6,517 bases of DNA from Spirochaetales bacterium (GTDB lineage Bacteria > Spirochaetota > Spirochaetia > SZUA-6), in NCBI GenBank assembly GCA_003233545.1, contig QILZ01000174.1:1-6517 (forward strand), read 5' to 3'. Of this stretch, positions 6,440 to 6,517 are shown in pieces. The position numbers and the translations under genes are program-made. The notes below the pieces were generated by a model that worked only from the letters and a program-made list of their open reading frames with translations, was not told the DNA's origin and searched no databases. Positions within the stretch are counted from its first letter, which is position 1, and each line of letters begins with the position of its first letter.

Positions 6440-6467
6440 TTGACAAATATACCCATTTGGGTATATT
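6440..6467 (+). promoter_or_regulatory. Strong plus-strand promoter of a gene beyond the window
   Basis: A perfect -35 box TTGACA (6440-6445) and a near-perfect -10 box TATATT (6462-6467) are separated by 16 bp. Transcription would start near 6474 and run off the right edge of the window. This is the best consensus promoter in the window. Confidence 0.68.
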
Positions 6468-6468
6468 T
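6445..6468. promoter_or_regulatory. Perfect 24-bp palindromic operator inside the edge promoter
   Basis: AAATATACCCA and TGGGTATATTT are exact reverse complements separated by TT. The palindrome fills the whole spacer and covers the -10 box, so a bound dimer or tetramer would exclude RNA polymerase. The ATACCC/GGGTAT core resembles, from memory, operators of the CsoR/RcnR/CstR family (copper or persulfide sensors). Other repressor families cannot be excluded, and this core is unlike the AACCGGTT operator of the sugar operon. Confidence 0.65.
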
Positions 6469-6510
6469 TGGAGATATGAGTGAAGATTTATTTTGCATAT
6501 AGTAAGACTG

Positions 6511-6516
6511 AGGAGA
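6511..6516 (+). promoter_or_regulatory. Shine-Dalgarno at the right edge
   Basis: AGGAGA within TGAGGAGAA ends the window about 37 nt after the predicted transcription start of the edge promoter. A start codon would be expected within about 10 bases beyond the window. An alternative GTG at 6480 stays open to the edge but has a poorer upstream site (GGAG at 6470-6473). Confidence 0.5.
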
Positions 6517-6517
6517 A

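Larger units (their letters stand above)
6024..6517. other. Gene-poor right flank
   Basis: This 494-bp AT-rich stretch contains no complete gene that I can support. It holds the regulator's ribosome binding site and candidate promoter, the orphan minus-strand open frame, and, at its far end, a plus-strand promoter with a palindrome and a Shine-Dalgarno. A small inverted repeat, CCGGTAT/ATACCGG (6193-6199 and 6218-6224, 18-nt loop), has no clear role. Confidence 0.6.

Noticed and set aside
1..6517. CRISPR array, tRNA, rRNA, insertion sequence or phage genes
   Set aside because: I saw no spaced direct repeats, no tRNA-like cloverleaf, and no transposase or integrase motifs on either strand.

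Overview
The window looks like part of a diderm bacterial chromosome of moderate GC content with AT-rich flanks. The solute-binding protein has a signal peptidase I type leader and no lipobox cysteine, which suits a periplasm. Its mature start (EGTKEEAG) resembles sugar-binding proteins I know from Spirochaetota. That lineage is only a tentative inference, since no rRNA or marker gene is present.

The core (382 to 6023) is a LacI-type regulator followed by a four-gene carbohydrate operon, all on the minus strand. In transcript order the operon is: periplasmic sugar-binding protein (3596-4867), two CUT1-type permease subunits (2628-3506 and 1807-2634, overlapping by 7 bp), and a cytoplasmic GH13 amylase/cyclomaltodextrinase-like enzyme (382-1800, starting 6 bp after the permease stop). 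Together they suggest import of a malto-oligosaccharide or cyclodextrin and its hydrolysis in the cytoplasm. No ABC ATPase is encoded here, so a shared MsiK/MsmX-type ATPase from elsewhere is presumably used. A sigma70-like promoter (4940-4968) precedes the operon. An AACCGG-centred LacI-type operator with three half-sites lies at and just after the predicted start of transcription. A long imperfect stem-loop sits between the binding-protein and permease genes, where it could raise the binding-protein:permease ratio.

The most striking observation is in the regulator. Its reading frame is broken by an exact 7-bp tandem duplication (5236-5249). Removing one copy restores a clean 342-residue LacI-family protein. 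The operon may therefore be derepressed in this strain, or the regulator may be switched on and off by 7-bp slippage.

The left flank (1-381) holds a decayed C-terminal remnant of a DUF4143-type ATPase on the plus strand. The right flank (6024-6517) holds an unrecognised 105-codon minus-strand open frame without a convincing start. At the very edge is a strong plus-strand promoter whose spacer is filled by a perfect ATATACCC/GGGTATAT palindrome, with a Shine-Dalgarno sequence at the last bases. A regulated gene probably begins just outside the window.
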